NCBI RefSeq assembly: GCF_007830055.1
Contig: NZ_VLLE01000002.1
Span: 1,189,953-1,253,952, forward strand
Reading direction: 5' to 3'
DNA from: Lacibacter cauensis
GTDB lineage: Bacteria; Bacteroidota; Bacteroidia; Chitinophagales; Chitinophagaceae
DNA: 64,000 bases
Shown: one piece after another, positions 27,878 to 37,441 of the stretch
Layout: every line of letters starts with the position of its first letter
Numbering within the stretch: the stretch's first letter is position 1
The notes under the pieces: model-generated
Databases searched by the model: none
What the model saw: only the letters and a program-made list of their open reading frames with translations
Told to the model about the DNA's origin: nothing
Made by a program: the position numbers and the translations under genes

Positions 27878-29812
27878 TCACAACGGCATACGACTCGCCT
27901 TCACACCACACTCAAGCCACTCCTTATACTTTTTCACATCCGCTGTGTATCCTATCGGATGATTCAGTAATTGCTCATCTTTGCTCAATATCACATACAG
28001 CGGCTGTGTAACTTGTTTGAAATTTATTGCTTGAAACAGCGACCATCGCTCTCCTACTGTTTTAATTTCTTTTTCTGTACCATCAGGTAATTGCACTAAC
28101 CTCTGTTCCTTTGCAGGCAATTTCTTCCTGTCATCCACGTATAATGACACCATTATAAAATGTTCTTTCATATAGTTCATTACAGATGGGTCAGTCCATA
28201 CCAGTTCTTCCATCTTACGGCAGTTAACACATGCCCAACCTGTAAAATCAATCAGCAGGGGTTTGTTTGTTTTCTTTGATAATGCTAGGGCCTTCTCATA
28301 ATCATTAATGACCGGAGGTGCAGTTCCCATAATGTTAGCACGGTCCTTATAGATGCTGTACTCTAATGGTGGGGGAAAGCCACTTAGTAAAGAGAGTTTT
28401 GCATATTCGGATTTAGTAACTCCAGGTATCAGGTATAATGCGAATGCCAATGCCATTACTCCAAAAACAATTCTTACAGCAGAGAGATTGAACTTCCCAT
28501 ACCTGAAATACAAGACTATGTTAAACAGGTAAATTGCAAGAGACAAAGCAATGATAACCCATGCCCCAATGAATATTTCTCTTTTTAAGATGCCCCAATG
28601 ATTTACAAGATCTGCATTGCTGAGAAACTTAATTGCCAAAGCAAGCTCTATAAAGGCTAAACTCTTTTTGACTGTATTAAGCCAACCACCACTTTTTGGT
28701 AACCGCTGAATCCAATTCGGGAACATTGCGAATAATGCAAATGGAAGACCCAAGGCCAAACCAAAGCCTGCCATACCTGCCGTGAGTTGCCAGGCACCCC
28801 CTTCTGCAGAAATAGAGGTTACTAATAGGGAACCTAATATGGGGCCCGTACAAGAGAATGAAACAATGGCTATTGTTAGTGCCATAAAGAAAATTCCTGC
28901 AACACTTTTGATACTGCTTTTTGAATCTGCTGTGTTTGCTATCGCAGAAGGCAACTGAATATTAAACAGCCCGAAAAATGATAACGCAAAAGCAAGGAAC
29001 ACGATAAAGAAGAATAGATTTAGCCAAGTGTTGGTAGAAATTGAATTGAAAATCTCCGGATTGATGTCACCAAACAAATGAAATGGAATGCTTGCCAAGA
29101 GATATACTAACAAAATAAATACACCGTAAGTTGCAGCGTTACGAATTGCCACACCTTTTGACGAAGATTTATTTATAAAGAAGGATACAGTAACAGGAAT
29201 CATTGGAAAAACACAGGGAGTAAGTAACGCTATAAGACCTCCTAAAAATCCAATAAAGAAAATGGTTAGTATTCCTTTGTTGGAGGATTGCTCTTCCCCA
29301 CAGACTGCTACCGGAGTATCAAGTTTAATGCTAGTTAGCTTAATGCGATTCTGATCAACTACTTCAACATCTTGCTGCAACCGGAAACTGATGGTATCAT
29401 CAATAGGTAAGAATTCATCCCCATTGGAAGCAAACCCTGTGACGTTGACTTTCAACTGTCTGGGTGATTGACCGTTAATTTTAATAAGCTGTGAACAGAT
29501 AAGTGTTGTGGAGTATACATCGATAGATTTTTGAAATATCCTATCGTTTATTTTGTTTGAAGGAGTAGCAAACTGAATCGATGCATGAGCATTAATGCTA
29601 TCATAATCCCATTGAATACTTAGCGATTCCAAACCATCATCGTTGTTTGATCTGGCATAAACGTACCACCCTTTATTTATTGTACCGGTTAGTGATAGTT
29701 CGTAGATATTATCACCCTTAGACACAGCGGATGCAGTCCATTTTATTACCGACGACTGAGATGAAGCAGCCATTGACATTAAACAAAAACATATTGAATA
29801 CAGTAGTTTCAT
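27878..29812 (-). CDS. dsbD: DsbD-type thiol:disulfide interchange protein
   Basis: This 644-residue protein has a signal peptide, a periplasmic alpha-like N-terminal domain (about 20-150), a DsbD/CcdA membrane core of eight helices starting at [15 protein letters not shown] with the second Cys in [13 protein letters not shown], and a C-terminal thioredoxin-like gamma domain with CVNC (Cys528/Cys531). DsbD carries electrons from cytoplasmic thioredoxin across the membrane to periplasmic partners. In this operon the natural acceptors are the TlpA-like protein and the extra alpha-domain protein encoded upstream. Confidence 0.92.
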   Translation of the reverse strand: MKLLYSICFCLMSMAASSQSSVIKWTASAVSKGDNIYELSLTGTINKGWYVYARSNNDDGLESLSIQWDYDSINAHASIQFATPSNKINDRIFQKSIDVYSTTLICSQLIKINGQSPRQLKVNVTGFASNGDEFLPIDDTISFRLQQDVEVVDQNRIKLTSIKLDTPVAVCGEEQSSNKGILTIFFIGFLGGLIALLTPCVFPMIPVTVSFFINKSSSKGVAIRNAATYGVFILLVYLLASIPFHLFGDINPEIFNSISTNTWLNLFFFIVFLAFALSFFGLFNIQLPSAIANTADSKSSIKSVAGIFFMALTIAIVSFSCTGPILGSLLVTSISAEGGAWQLTAGMAGFGLALGLPFALFAMFPNWIQRLPKSGGWLNTVKKSLAFIELALAIKFLSNADLVNHWGILKREIFIGAWVIIALSLAIYLFNIVLYFRYGKFNLSAVRIVFGVMALAFALYLIPGVTKSEYAKLSLLSGFPPPLEYSIYKDRANIMGTAPPVINDYEKALALSKKTNKPLLIDFTGWACVNCRKMEELVWTDPSVMNYMKEHFIMVSLYVDDRKKLPAKEQRLVQLPDGTEKEIKTVGERWSLFQAINFKQVTQPLYVILSKDEQLLNHPIGYTADVKKYKEWLECGVKASRMPL

Positions 29813-29840
29813 TTCAACTGGTTAGGGTATATCGCTTATG

Positions 29841-30293
29841 TCAAAGCTTTAATGAGAAGGTTACTTTTTCCGGTGTAAGGCATTTGCCATTACTGCATGC
29901 CATAAATTCTACTGAGCCATTAATACTTGTTTTCGCATTAGCCTTCAGCTTTACCAGCTGTACAAAATCAACCTTGTTGTTATAAGAATACACGTCAACA
30001 TCAAAGACATCTTCATGATATATTTCCATTTTACCTTCTTCTCTAATCTTTCCCTGCAGCATTATCAATGGATTCTTACTGAATACAATCTTCGTTGGCA
30101 AGGGGCCACCTTCGGGTGAGGATTGAGAATAGATATGCCAACCTTCTTCTAACTTCGCTGCGAGATGGATCTCATAAGTTTTATCTGCGATTTTCTTCGC
30201 TGTAAAGTTCCATTTCACAACATCTTGGCAATAACCAGTAACGCTTATCGTCAAAACACTTAAAAATGTAGCAACTGTTCTAAGTAAATTCAT
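29841..30293 (-). CDS. DsbD N-terminal (alpha) domain-like periplasmic protein
   Basis: This 150-residue protein has signal peptide MNLLRTVATFLSVLTISVTGYCQ. The body (VVKWNFTAKKIADKTYEIHLAAKLEEGWHIYSQSSPEGGPLPTKI...) parallels the N-terminal domain of the DsbD encoded next to it. The C-terminus, SVEFMACSNGKCLTPEKVTFSLKL, holds two Cys spaced like the redox pair of DsbD-alpha. It probably shuttles reducing equivalents from DsbD, or is a duplicate alpha domain. It is 28 bases upstream of DsbD on the same strand. Confidence 0.85.
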   Translation of the reverse strand: MNLLRTVATFLSVLTISVTGYCQDVVKWNFTAKKIADKTYEIHLAAKLEEGWHIYSQSSPEGGPLPTKIVFSKNPLIMLQGKIREEGKMEIYHEDVFDVDVYSYNNKVDFVQLVKLKANAKTSINGSVEFMACSNGKCLTPEKVTFSLKL

Positions 30294-30317
30294 TGATGCT
30301 TTTTATTATTTCTGCTA

Positions 30318-30347
30318 CCTCAGTCGCAGCAAAGGCTGCGACTGAGG
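30318..30347. other. Perfect 13-bp hairpin between operon segments
   Basis: CCTCAGTCGCAGC and GCTGCGACTGAGG enclose a four-base loop. On the minus strand no T-run follows, so within the operon it likely acts as an mRNA stem-loop between the 125-residue gene and the DsbD-alpha gene. Confidence 0.6.
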
Positions 30348-30473
30348 ATAGTTTTTTGAAGATTTATAATATATACCGAAGTCGCTTGGTTTGGATCACC
30401 GCTTCTTTATGTCATTAATTTCAGTTACATCATCGTCAAAAATTCACACTAAAATTTAAGAGCTTGGCATCTC

Positions 30474-30851
30474 TCAACGATATTCAAATTCGAATGTTAA
30501 TGAGCCTGTATATTCTTCAGCGCCGTAAGTATTAGTAGAAATCAAAATATTATTTGTCATCTTAAGCCACTTTGTAGGCGGGGGTGTTGGTGGTGCAGGC
30601 CAGTACAAAGAAACACCCAACATATTACGAAAAGCAATTGCACAACTCCTTCCGTAGTTGGTAGCTATGGTACTGCTCATACCTGTTAGATAATTTCCTT
30701 GATCAGTTGACAAATTAAAGTTGTCAGATACCCAGGTTTTAAATCCGCTTTCGATCGCTGATGCCTCAGCCATCCTGTCAACGGTTGTCATTGCATAAAT
30801 CTCTGCAATCTTGTCTTCTACTCCGTCAGCTGTGAGTGGTTGTTTTGCCAT
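30474..30851 (-). CDS. Uncharacterised 125-residue protein in the SusCD/TlpA/DsbD operon
   Basis: The start MAKQPLTADGVEDKIAEIYA was preferred to an ATG 15 codons upstream. No signal peptide or membrane helix is seen. The first ~95 residues look helical (VDRMAEASAIESGFKTWVSDN; YLTGMSSTIATNYGRSCAIAF). The rest holds a proline-rich WPAPPTPPPTKW turn and a strand-rich end (GSLTFEFEYR). It has one Cys (in GRSCAIAF). Its place between TlpA and DsbD genes suggests it is a substrate or partner of the redox pathway, for example a small exported or modified protein. The family was not recognised. Confidence 0.6.
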   Translation of the reverse strand: MAKQPLTADGVEDKIAEIYAMTTVDRMAEASAIESGFKTWVSDNFNLSTDQGNYLTGMSSTIATNYGRSCAIAFRNMLGVSLYWPAPPTPPPTKWLKMTNNILISTNTYGAEEYTGSLTFEFEYR

Positions 30852-30929
30852 TTTTAGTGGTTGATATGTTATATTTCCTTTGCTATGTTTTCTCAATTGT
30901 TTAGAATTTGACCCCTGAACAGTTAGCCA

Positions 30930-32270
30930 TTAATCTGCATCTTCAAGAATAATGACCTTTGCTTTTCTTTTTGTTTTTTCAAACTTCAAATCATATTTCT
31001 CCAGTTCGGCATTCATTAATTCAGGATGTTCAGGATTCCAAGTGACTTCAAAATTTATTTTTTTGGACGGCTCTAGGTCGAGATAAAAAGGTCGATCACA
31101 ATAGGTAGTCAATTGATTGTCAAGAGCCCAATGGGGAACCATGTTTACAGAAAGCGGCTTGCCAACTTTTTGAGTTATTCCATAAACAAATTGCTTTTTT
31201 GTTGAGTCCAAAGGTTTTAAATATCGCTTCCCATTGCCGTTAGGACTGATCACATAGCAATCTATCATTGCGTCCTCCTCATGACTTTTAAACCCAAAAA
31301 AACGGTCCAGATCAGCTACCATATACTTACTTAACTTCAAATCTTTCGTTGAAATACTTGCATAGACCGGATCACCCTTAGTCGGCTTGTACATAAGCTC
31401 ATAGCAAAAAATATTTGTCTTATTCTCATAATCAGGAATAGAGCTTATCGGGTTAGAATCTTTTCTAACAATCCTGAACTCTGCACCTTTTGCATAAATA
31501 GGTAACCTGGCATGTATTGTTCCCGCATATGCCATATTATAAAGGTTGATCATACTTGTATTCATGAATTTCACTCGAACTATATTATTGACACTGTCAT
31601 ACTGGTGTGCATACATTCCGGAAAATTCTTTTCGATATTTACTGAAATATGAATAATAGATTAAATTATTTAGATTTTCTCCGTATCTAATACTTATCTG
31701 TGGAAGTGTTGCATGACGCACATTCAAATCTAATTCATCGACTTTTAAAGGAAGCTTTACTTTCTCGCCATTTACAAATTTTTGTAAATTTTCTGTTGTA
31801 GTACCTTTCCCGTCAGTAATCGCTATAACATAGCCTGCCTTATTGATCCAAATTTGTGTCGGGAAACTTATAGCAGGGAAATATTGTTTGATCATAGTAT
31901 CTTCCACAACCTGCGTCATTTTTAAAGATTTTAAATAACGATGGTTTGCCCAAAAATCCTGAATGGCTTCCTTTTTATCTCGTATATTGTACAACAAAAT
32001 TTGCAAGCCATCTTTTTGATATACCTTTTGAATACTGTCCAGCATTGGCATCGCACTTACGCATGGTGCACAATCTAAAAACCACATATCAATAATTATC
32101 GCTTTACCCTTAAAATCTGAAAGTTTGCCTTTGGGTGAAGTATGATTTAACATCTTCTCAAAAACTATATCTGGAACTTTTGAACCGATATTCAACGGCA
32201 TCACTTGGCCGATGCCCAACGTGGGTAAAAGCATAATTGCAATAAATAATATTCTGACACTATTTTTCAT
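30930..32270 (-). CDS. Secreted TlpA-like disulfide reductase with extra C-terminal domain
   Basis: This protein of about 446 residues has signal peptide MKNSVRILFIAIMLLPTLGIG. A TlpA/ResA thioredoxin fold covers residues ~30-175, with the redox motif CAPC (Cys67/Cys70) and the cis-Pro strand FPTQIWIN. The remaining ~270 residues are an unassigned beta-rich domain common in SusCD-linked thioredoxins. It should reduce disulfides in periplasmic or surface proteins, fed by DsbD from the same operon. It lies 108 bases past SusD. The start with the signal peptide was chosen over an upstream ATG. Confidence 0.85.
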   Translation of the reverse strand: MKNSVRILFIAIMLLPTLGIGQVMPLNIGSKVPDIVFEKMLNHTSPKGKLSDFKGKAIIIDMWFLDCAPCVSAMPMLDSIQKVYQKDGLQILLYNIRDKKEAIQDFWANHRYLKSLKMTQVVEDTMIKQYFPAISFPTQIWINKAGYVIAITDGKGTTTENLQKFVNGEKVKLPLKVDELDLNVRHATLPQISIRYGENLNNLIYYSYFSKYRKEFSGMYAHQYDSVNNIVRVKFMNTSMINLYNMAYAGTIHARLPIYAKGAEFRIVRKDSNPISSIPDYENKTNIFCYELMYKPTKGDPVYASISTKDLKLSKYMVADLDRFFGFKSHEEDAMIDCYVISPNGNGKRYLKPLDSTKKQFVYGITQKVGKPLSVNMVPHWALDNQLTTYCDRPFYLDLEPSKKINFEVTWNPEHPELMNAELEKYDLKFEKTKRKAKVIILEDAD

Positions 32271-32378
32271 CTTAAAACTGTTTTTTATTAATACATGATT
32301 TTTTTGACAAGGCAAATCCTATCACCTTTCGATGTCACTTCATTGCTTTATTTATTTACTGTGAAAAACTTCTAAAGC

Positions 32379-33758
32379 CTAATTATATCCGGGATTTTGT
32401 GTGAGATTTGGGGCTGCCAACATTTCAGTCAACGGAATAGGGAACAAAGATCCTGTTATAACCCACCCACTTTTTATTGGCGCAAGTGTTGCGTCAAGTT
32501 GACCAATTCGTTTAAGATCAAAATATCTAAGTCCCCATTCGGCGAATAGCTCCAAACGTCTTTCTTGTATAATGGCATCTACTAGTGCCTGACCATTCAA
32601 TGATGTTAAAATAGATAACCCTGCACGAGTTCTGATTTTATTGAGGTCATCAATAGCAGTTGCGTCTCCGAGTTTTGCTTTAGCTTCAGCTCTATTGAGA
32701 TAAATCTCAGCCAGCCTGATCATCATTTGAGTCTCCACCTTAGTTCCTGTACCTATTCGAACTTTATATTTAAAAGGATATCTATAAGTAGTGCCTGACA
32801 CTACTTTCGAAGCAATCCAATTGGCTTTCCTCTTATCAAGAGCTGTAAAAGCATCATATAATGTAGTCCGTACTAAATAACTGGGCCGTATTGTCGTACT
32901 AGTCGCAGGCACAAATGTGAACCCTTCATATGTGTCTGTAGTTGACTGCCCTGCACTGGTCTGCCAAATTGCTTCATTGCTGCCAATAAGAAACACTTTA
33001 CTTAAATCAGCTTCTAATAAATAAGTACTTGATTGGGCAATTATCTCATTACTATTATTCAAAACTTCGTTCCAATTACCCAAATAAGTATGAATACGGG
33101 ATAATAGCGCTAATGCAGTATAATAATTAGGCCTATATCTTCCTGATGTTGGATATGAAGTACTTAAAAGAGATTTTGCTTGTGCAAGGTCACTTAATAT
33201 CTGTTTCATTACTTCATTTGAAGTTGTTCTTTCCATTTTAGAGTTACTGTCAAAATCACTTGAGCTCACCACCAATGGCACATCGCCAAACATGCTTACC
33301 AATTGCCAATAACAAAATGCTCTTATAAAATAAGACTCGCCTAAAAGCTGTGAACGCAAAGTATTGGGTATTGGGGACTCTTGCAATCCAGCGATACAAC
33401 TATTAGCTTGATAAATGTATTGATAAGGAAATCTCCAAAAATTATTGTAGACAATAGAATTCGCTGGCGAGAGCTTGCTATCCGCAAATTCCAAAATGTT
33501 AGCAGTTGTCGTAACGGTTGCTAACTCATCTGAATATAAGCCCAAATATACAGTTGGGCCACCAGCTGCGAAATTAAGGCTCGTGCTGGACATAGCACTA
33601 TACATTCCATTGATTGCAGCAGTTGCGGTTTCCGCTGTAAGAAAAACGGTGCTGCTTGCTACTTGATTTGAAGGAGGCCCAACTTGAACAAACTTTTTAC
33701 AACTGACGAAGTATGATGCAATCGTCAGAAACAATATGCATGAATATCTATTTTTCAT
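32379..33758 (-). CDS. SusD/RagB-family lipoprotein
   Basis: This 459-residue lipoprotein (Cys20, SYFVSCKKFVQVG) has SusD features: TAATAAINGMYSAM-type N-terminal helices, SYFIRAFCYWQLVSMFGDVPLV, the TPR-like middle and the C-terminal WGLRYFDLKRIGQLD...LFPIPLTEMLAAP signature. It is the surface lid of the SusCD complex encoded with the gene just upstream (2-base gap). The ligand is unknown; the TlpA/DsbD neighbours suggest peptide, metal or thiol-containing substrates rather than a plain glycan, since no carbohydrate-active enzyme is nearby. Confidence 0.94.
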   Translation of the reverse strand: MKNRYSCILFLTIASYFVSCKKFVQVGPPSNQVASSTVFLTAETATAAINGMYSAMSSTSLNFAAGGPTVYLGLYSDELATVTTTANILEFADSKLSPANSIVYNNFWRFPYQYIYQANSCIAGLQESPIPNTLRSQLLGESYFIRAFCYWQLVSMFGDVPLVVSSSDFDSNSKMERTTSNEVMKQILSDLAQAKSLLSTSYPTSGRYRPNYYTALALLSRIHTYLGNWNEVLNNSNEIIAQSSTYLLEADLSKVFLIGSNEAIWQTSAGQSTTDTYEGFTFVPATSTTIRPSYLVRTTLYDAFTALDKRKANWIASKVVSGTTYRYPFKYKVRIGTGTKVETQMMIRLAEIYLNRAEAKAKLGDATAIDDLNKIRTRAGLSILTSLNGQALVDAIIQERRLELFAEWGLRYFDLKRIGQLDATLAPIKSGWVITGSLFPIPLTEMLAAPNLTQNPGYN

Positions 33759-33760
33759 AA

Positions 33761-36700
33761 TTAATAAGTTATTTGGATACCCACTGAATAAGATTGCAGT
33801 GTCGGCATTACTAATATGTTTTGAGTTTCAGGATCGTAGCCTTTGGTACGATTAAAGGTCATAAGGTTTTGACCTTGCATATATACCCTTGCCGACGTAG
33901 CACCGATCTTTGTCAAAAGATTCTTTGGAAAAGTATATGCTAATGACACATTACGAAGGCGTATGAAAGATTGATCACTATAAACGAAGCTGCTCTGTGA
34001 TCTGTTGCTGCCAATCGTTCCTGGGAATGCTGATGTAATCCTTGGCAGATCAGATACGTCTCCCGGCTTTCTCCATCTATCATCAATTAACAGGGGTTGA
34101 TTCTTTTGCGAACCTGCGGGTAATATAAGTCCGTATAGAAAATAATATGGATTTCTTCCGGTTTGGCTTTTAAAATCAAAGAAGCACTGTAGTTCTATTC
34201 CGGCATATGTCAAAGTGTTTTGCCATCCTCCATAGAATCGTGGATCCGTGCGTCCGTTGATCTGCCTATCTTCTATATCAACAGCATTATTTCCATTTAC
34301 ATCTACATATGAGATCTGGCCGGTTGTCGGATCAACTCCCAAGGATCTATATAAATAGATTGAATTCAGAGACTGACCAACAACGTATAGACTCCTGTAA
34401 GTGGAGGTATTAATATTAGGAAAAGATAACAATGTATTTTTAGGTACAGTCAAATTAAATACACTATTCCAACGCAATTTTTTCGACTGTATTGGGGTTG
34501 TCTCCAATAAAAATTCCCAACCTTGATTTTGTACTACAGCAGGAAAATTCGTGATCACACTTGAGAAGCCAGTTATATAGGGCAGCCTGTAATTAATCAA
34601 TTGATTTCCGCTTCTGTTACGATAATACGATGCGGCTAAAACTATCCGGTCTTTTAAAAAACCGAGATCTAATCCAGCTTCCAGCTTATTGTTACGTTCC
34701 CAGGCATAATCCGGATTACTTAAATTATTTGGAACTAATGTAGGATCATTAACATAACTAAAACTCGCAGGGCGCCATGTTTCTACAAACTGATAATCCC
34801 CTATTTGATCATTGCCAGTAACACCATAACTCCCTCTTAGCTTTCCAAAACTTAAAAAGTTAAACTTATTACTAATAAATTTCTCTTCAGAAAATATCCA
34901 GGCCGCTCCAATTGCACCAAAATTTGAAAACTGTTTTCCTGGGCCAAATCGACTACTTCCATCACGTCGCCCCGTTGCATTTACAATATACTTGTCGGCA
35001 ATATTGTAATTCAATCTACCGAAAGCAGCTTGATAGCGGTATTTGGTCAAAGTGCTTGTTGCATCGATCAATGTTGCCGCATCAAGACTTTCCAATAAAG
35101 CCTCACTACTGAACCCTTGGGCATCTATTGATGTACTACTATTAACTTTTGAAAGAAATGTCGTTCCTAACAATACCGAAAACTTTCCCTTCCACAGATT
35201 TGTACTATACTCTAGCTGGGGCTCAATATTCCAACTATTATATTGATTCTTTCCAAATAGACCTGAATGTCCTTGGATAGTGCTTGTAGGAGTTTTTGCA
35301 TCTGCAGGTGACAATTTCTGTTCATCAGTGAATTGTTGGTTATATCCCATCAACACTTTTGCGGTCAGCGTCTTCCATATTGTATATGCTAATGTTAAGT
35401 TACTGGTTAGGTTGTTGGTTCGTACTTTATATTTTTCTCGTAAATACGAATAAGGATTTTCAAACTGGACGCCATTATATACATACTGCAATTTCCCATT
35501 AGTGTCAAAAAAATCAGGACTATTGGGACTCATGAACGTGTATAAAGTAAGATCACTTGATGCGGACCTATTTTCCACACTTGTAAAACCTCCGGAGAAA
35601 TTAATACTGAGTTTATTATCCGTTGATTTATGGCTTAAGTTAGTTAACAAGCTGCCACGTTGATTTGGTAAATCATTTGGAAATATGCTTGTTTCCCTGT
35701 AATAGTTCCCACTTAATAAAAATTGTGTACTAATATTCCCACCTGAGATTGATAATCCAGCATTGGTTACATGACCGATTCCTCCTAAGAATTCTTTTTG
35801 ATAATCTTTATATCGAGTTTGGTCGTAAACTAACAGGTCAGGAGCATTGCTTGTTGAAGCTGGAGTTCCTGCATTTGCTAGAGCCTCATTACGCATAGCT
35901 ATATACTGTTGTGTATTCATCAAAGGCAACAGATTACCTACCTTTGCCATGCCCGAGTTAAAGTTTGCGGTTACTCTAGTTTTACCTATGCGACTTTTTT
36001 TGGTTGTAATTAGCAGTACCCCATTTGCCCCACGGCTACCATAGATTGCAGTTGCATCGGCATCTTTTAAAACCTCAATGCTCTCGATATCATTAGGACT
36101 TAAAGCATTAAAGGGACTAAGACCGCTTCCCTGGAGTGTATTATTAATTGCAGAATTGATCAATTGCATATTCTCATTACCTGCAGCGAAAGGAATACCA
36201 TCAATTAAAATTAACGGTTGCGAGCCCTGGGCAATTGAATTTCTACCACGTATCTGTACATTAAATGAAGAACCAGGTACGCCTGATTGTTGTGAGACAA
36301 CTAAACCCGGTACTCTACCAATTAAAGTTGCCAAGGGATTCGATACAGGTTGCCTTTCAATCTCTTTGGACGTAACTCTACCTACACTACTTACAGAATA
36401 CTTTTGCTTTTCTGTATAGTAGCCTTTGTTTATAACCACTTCTTTTAATTCAGCTTCACTACTTTTTAACACCACCGTTACATTGGTTCTTCCTCCTAAT
36501 TTCAATTCCACCGATTCATGTTCTGCATAACTAAACAGCAGAATTGCATTTTCATCTACTCCTTTTAACAGAAATACTCCACTGGCATCGGTAGTGGTAC
36601 CGTTGGTAGTTCCTTTTACTTTTACTGAGGCCCCAACGAGAGGGCTACCTTCACTATCAGTGACTCGGCCATTTACATCAATTATTGTTTCTACTTTTTC

Positions 36701-37102
36701 GTTTGGGATTGTTTGCTTTGAAGAAGACGCTTCCTTTACTTTAATTACAATGGTGTTGCTTACGATGCTGTAATCAAGCCCCTGGTCTTTCAGTATTTCA
36801 TTTAATGCCTGTTGCAGTGAAACATTTTTCAAGTTAACCGTTACAGGCTTACTGTTTTTCAGCATGCTTCGGGTATATAAAACAGGCAGTCCGGTTTGCT
36901 TTTTTAAAAGATGAAATACATCTTCCAACTTGGCATTACGTTCCTGCAGGCTTACAGTTTGGGTGTAGCCTTTGGCACATACTTGCATGCAGGCTGCAAA
37001 TAAAAAAATAGTTATAAGTCGCATAATTTTCCATGCCTGCCCTGAAGACAGGTGGGTTGGGTTAAACCCCTTTGGGGAATGGATACAAAGAACCTTTCGC
37101 AT
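33761..37102 (-). CDS. SusC/RagA TonB-linked outer-membrane transporter with STN domain
   Basis: This protein of about 1113 residues has a signal segment MRLITIFLFAACMQVCAKGYTQ, an STN domain (NAKLEDVFHLLKKQTGLPVLYTR...IVIKV), a CarboxypepD_reg domain (VTDSEGSPLVGASVKVKGT), a TonB plug (NKGYYTEKQKYSVSSVGRV; DADATAIYGSRGANGVLLITTK) and a barrel ending in SVGIQITY. The STN domain couples it to FecR. An alternative start at 37147 gives a longer leader. It is the transport partner of the SusD just downstream. The cargo is not known. Confidence 0.94.
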   Translation of the reverse strand: MRKVLCIHSPKGFNPTHLSSGQAWKIMRLITIFLFAACMQVCAKGYTQTVSLQERNAKLEDVFHLLKKQTGLPVLYTRSMLKNSKPVTVNLKNVSLQQALNEILKDQGLDYSIVSNTIVIKVKEASSSKQTIPNEKVETIIDVNGRVTDSEGSPLVGASVKVKGTTNGTTTDASGVFLLKGVDENAILLFSYAEHESVELKLGGRTNVTVVLKSSEAELKEVVINKGYYTEKQKYSVSSVGRVTSKEIERQPVSNPLATLIGRVPGLVVSQQSGVPGSSFNVQIRGRNSIAQGSQPLILIDGIPFAAGNENMQLINSAINNTLQGSGLSPFNALSPNDIESIEVLKDADATAIYGSRGANGVLLITTKKSRIGKTRVTANFNSGMAKVGNLLPLMNTQQYIAMRNEALANAGTPASTSNAPDLLVYDQTRYKDYQKEFLGGIGHVTNAGLSISGGNISTQFLLSGNYYRETSIFPNDLPNQRGSLLTNLSHKSTDNKLSINFSGGFTSVENRSASSDLTLYTFMSPNSPDFFDTNGKLQYVYNGVQFENPYSYLREKYKVRTNNLTSNLTLAYTIWKTLTAKVLMGYNQQFTDEQKLSPADAKTPTSTIQGHSGLFGKNQYNSWNIEPQLEYSTNLWKGKFSVLLGTTFLSKVNSSTSIDAQGFSSEALLESLDAATLIDATSTLTKYRYQAAFGRLNYNIADKYIVNATGRRDGSSRFGPGKQFSNFGAIGAAWIFSEEKFISNKFNFLSFGKLRGSYGVTGNDQIGDYQFVETWRPASFSYVNDPTLVPNNLSNPDYAWERNNKLEAGLDLGFLKDRIVLAASYYRNRSGNQLINYRLPYITGFSSVITNFPAVVQNQGWEFLLETTPIQSKKLRWNSVFNLTVPKNTLLSFPNINTSTYRSLYVVGQSLNSIYLYRSLGVDPTTGQISYVDVNGNNAVDIEDRQINGRTDPRFYGGWQNTLTYAGIELQCFFDFKSQTGRNPYYFLYGLILPAGSQKNQPLLIDDRWRKPGDVSDLPRITSAFPGTIGSNRSQSSFVYSDQSFIRLRNVSLAYTFPKNLLTKIGATSARVYMQGQNLMTFNRTKGYDPETQNILVMPTLQSYSVGIQITY

Positions 37103-37179
37103 AACTTTGCATTGTTTGGGTTGATGAAATAATAAGCAGTTTCGCAATTGTCATTTATGGGATCAGCTCAACCAACTCA

Positions 37180-37205
37180 CCGCTTCGGGGCCTAATCCGG
37201 AGCGG
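37180..37205. other. Intercistronic hairpin between fecR and susC
   Basis: CCGCTTCGG (37180-37188) pairs with CCGGAGCGG (37197-37205), nine pairs including one G-T, with an 8-base loop. A TTTT run follows on the plus strand only. In the 294-base gap between FecR and SusC it may separate regulator and transporter expression. Nothing else is recognised in this gap. Confidence 0.5.
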
Positions 37206-37441
37206 TTTTCATTTGAACCAACCAGTGTACCGCCATAAGCGGCAAAAGAACTACAGTTTTTTTTCAGTTAACTTTTCAGAGTATTCTTCAAAGGTTATTT
37301 ATGATCAATGGGTTAAAATCGCTTAACTCAAGCTAAGGATATTCCCCAGGCAAGTTAGCATCCCTAATGCTACTAATTTCTACCAGCTATCATCTGTATC
37401 TTCTGTCTTTTCTGTCTTACCGACTTTCAGCCATATATAAA

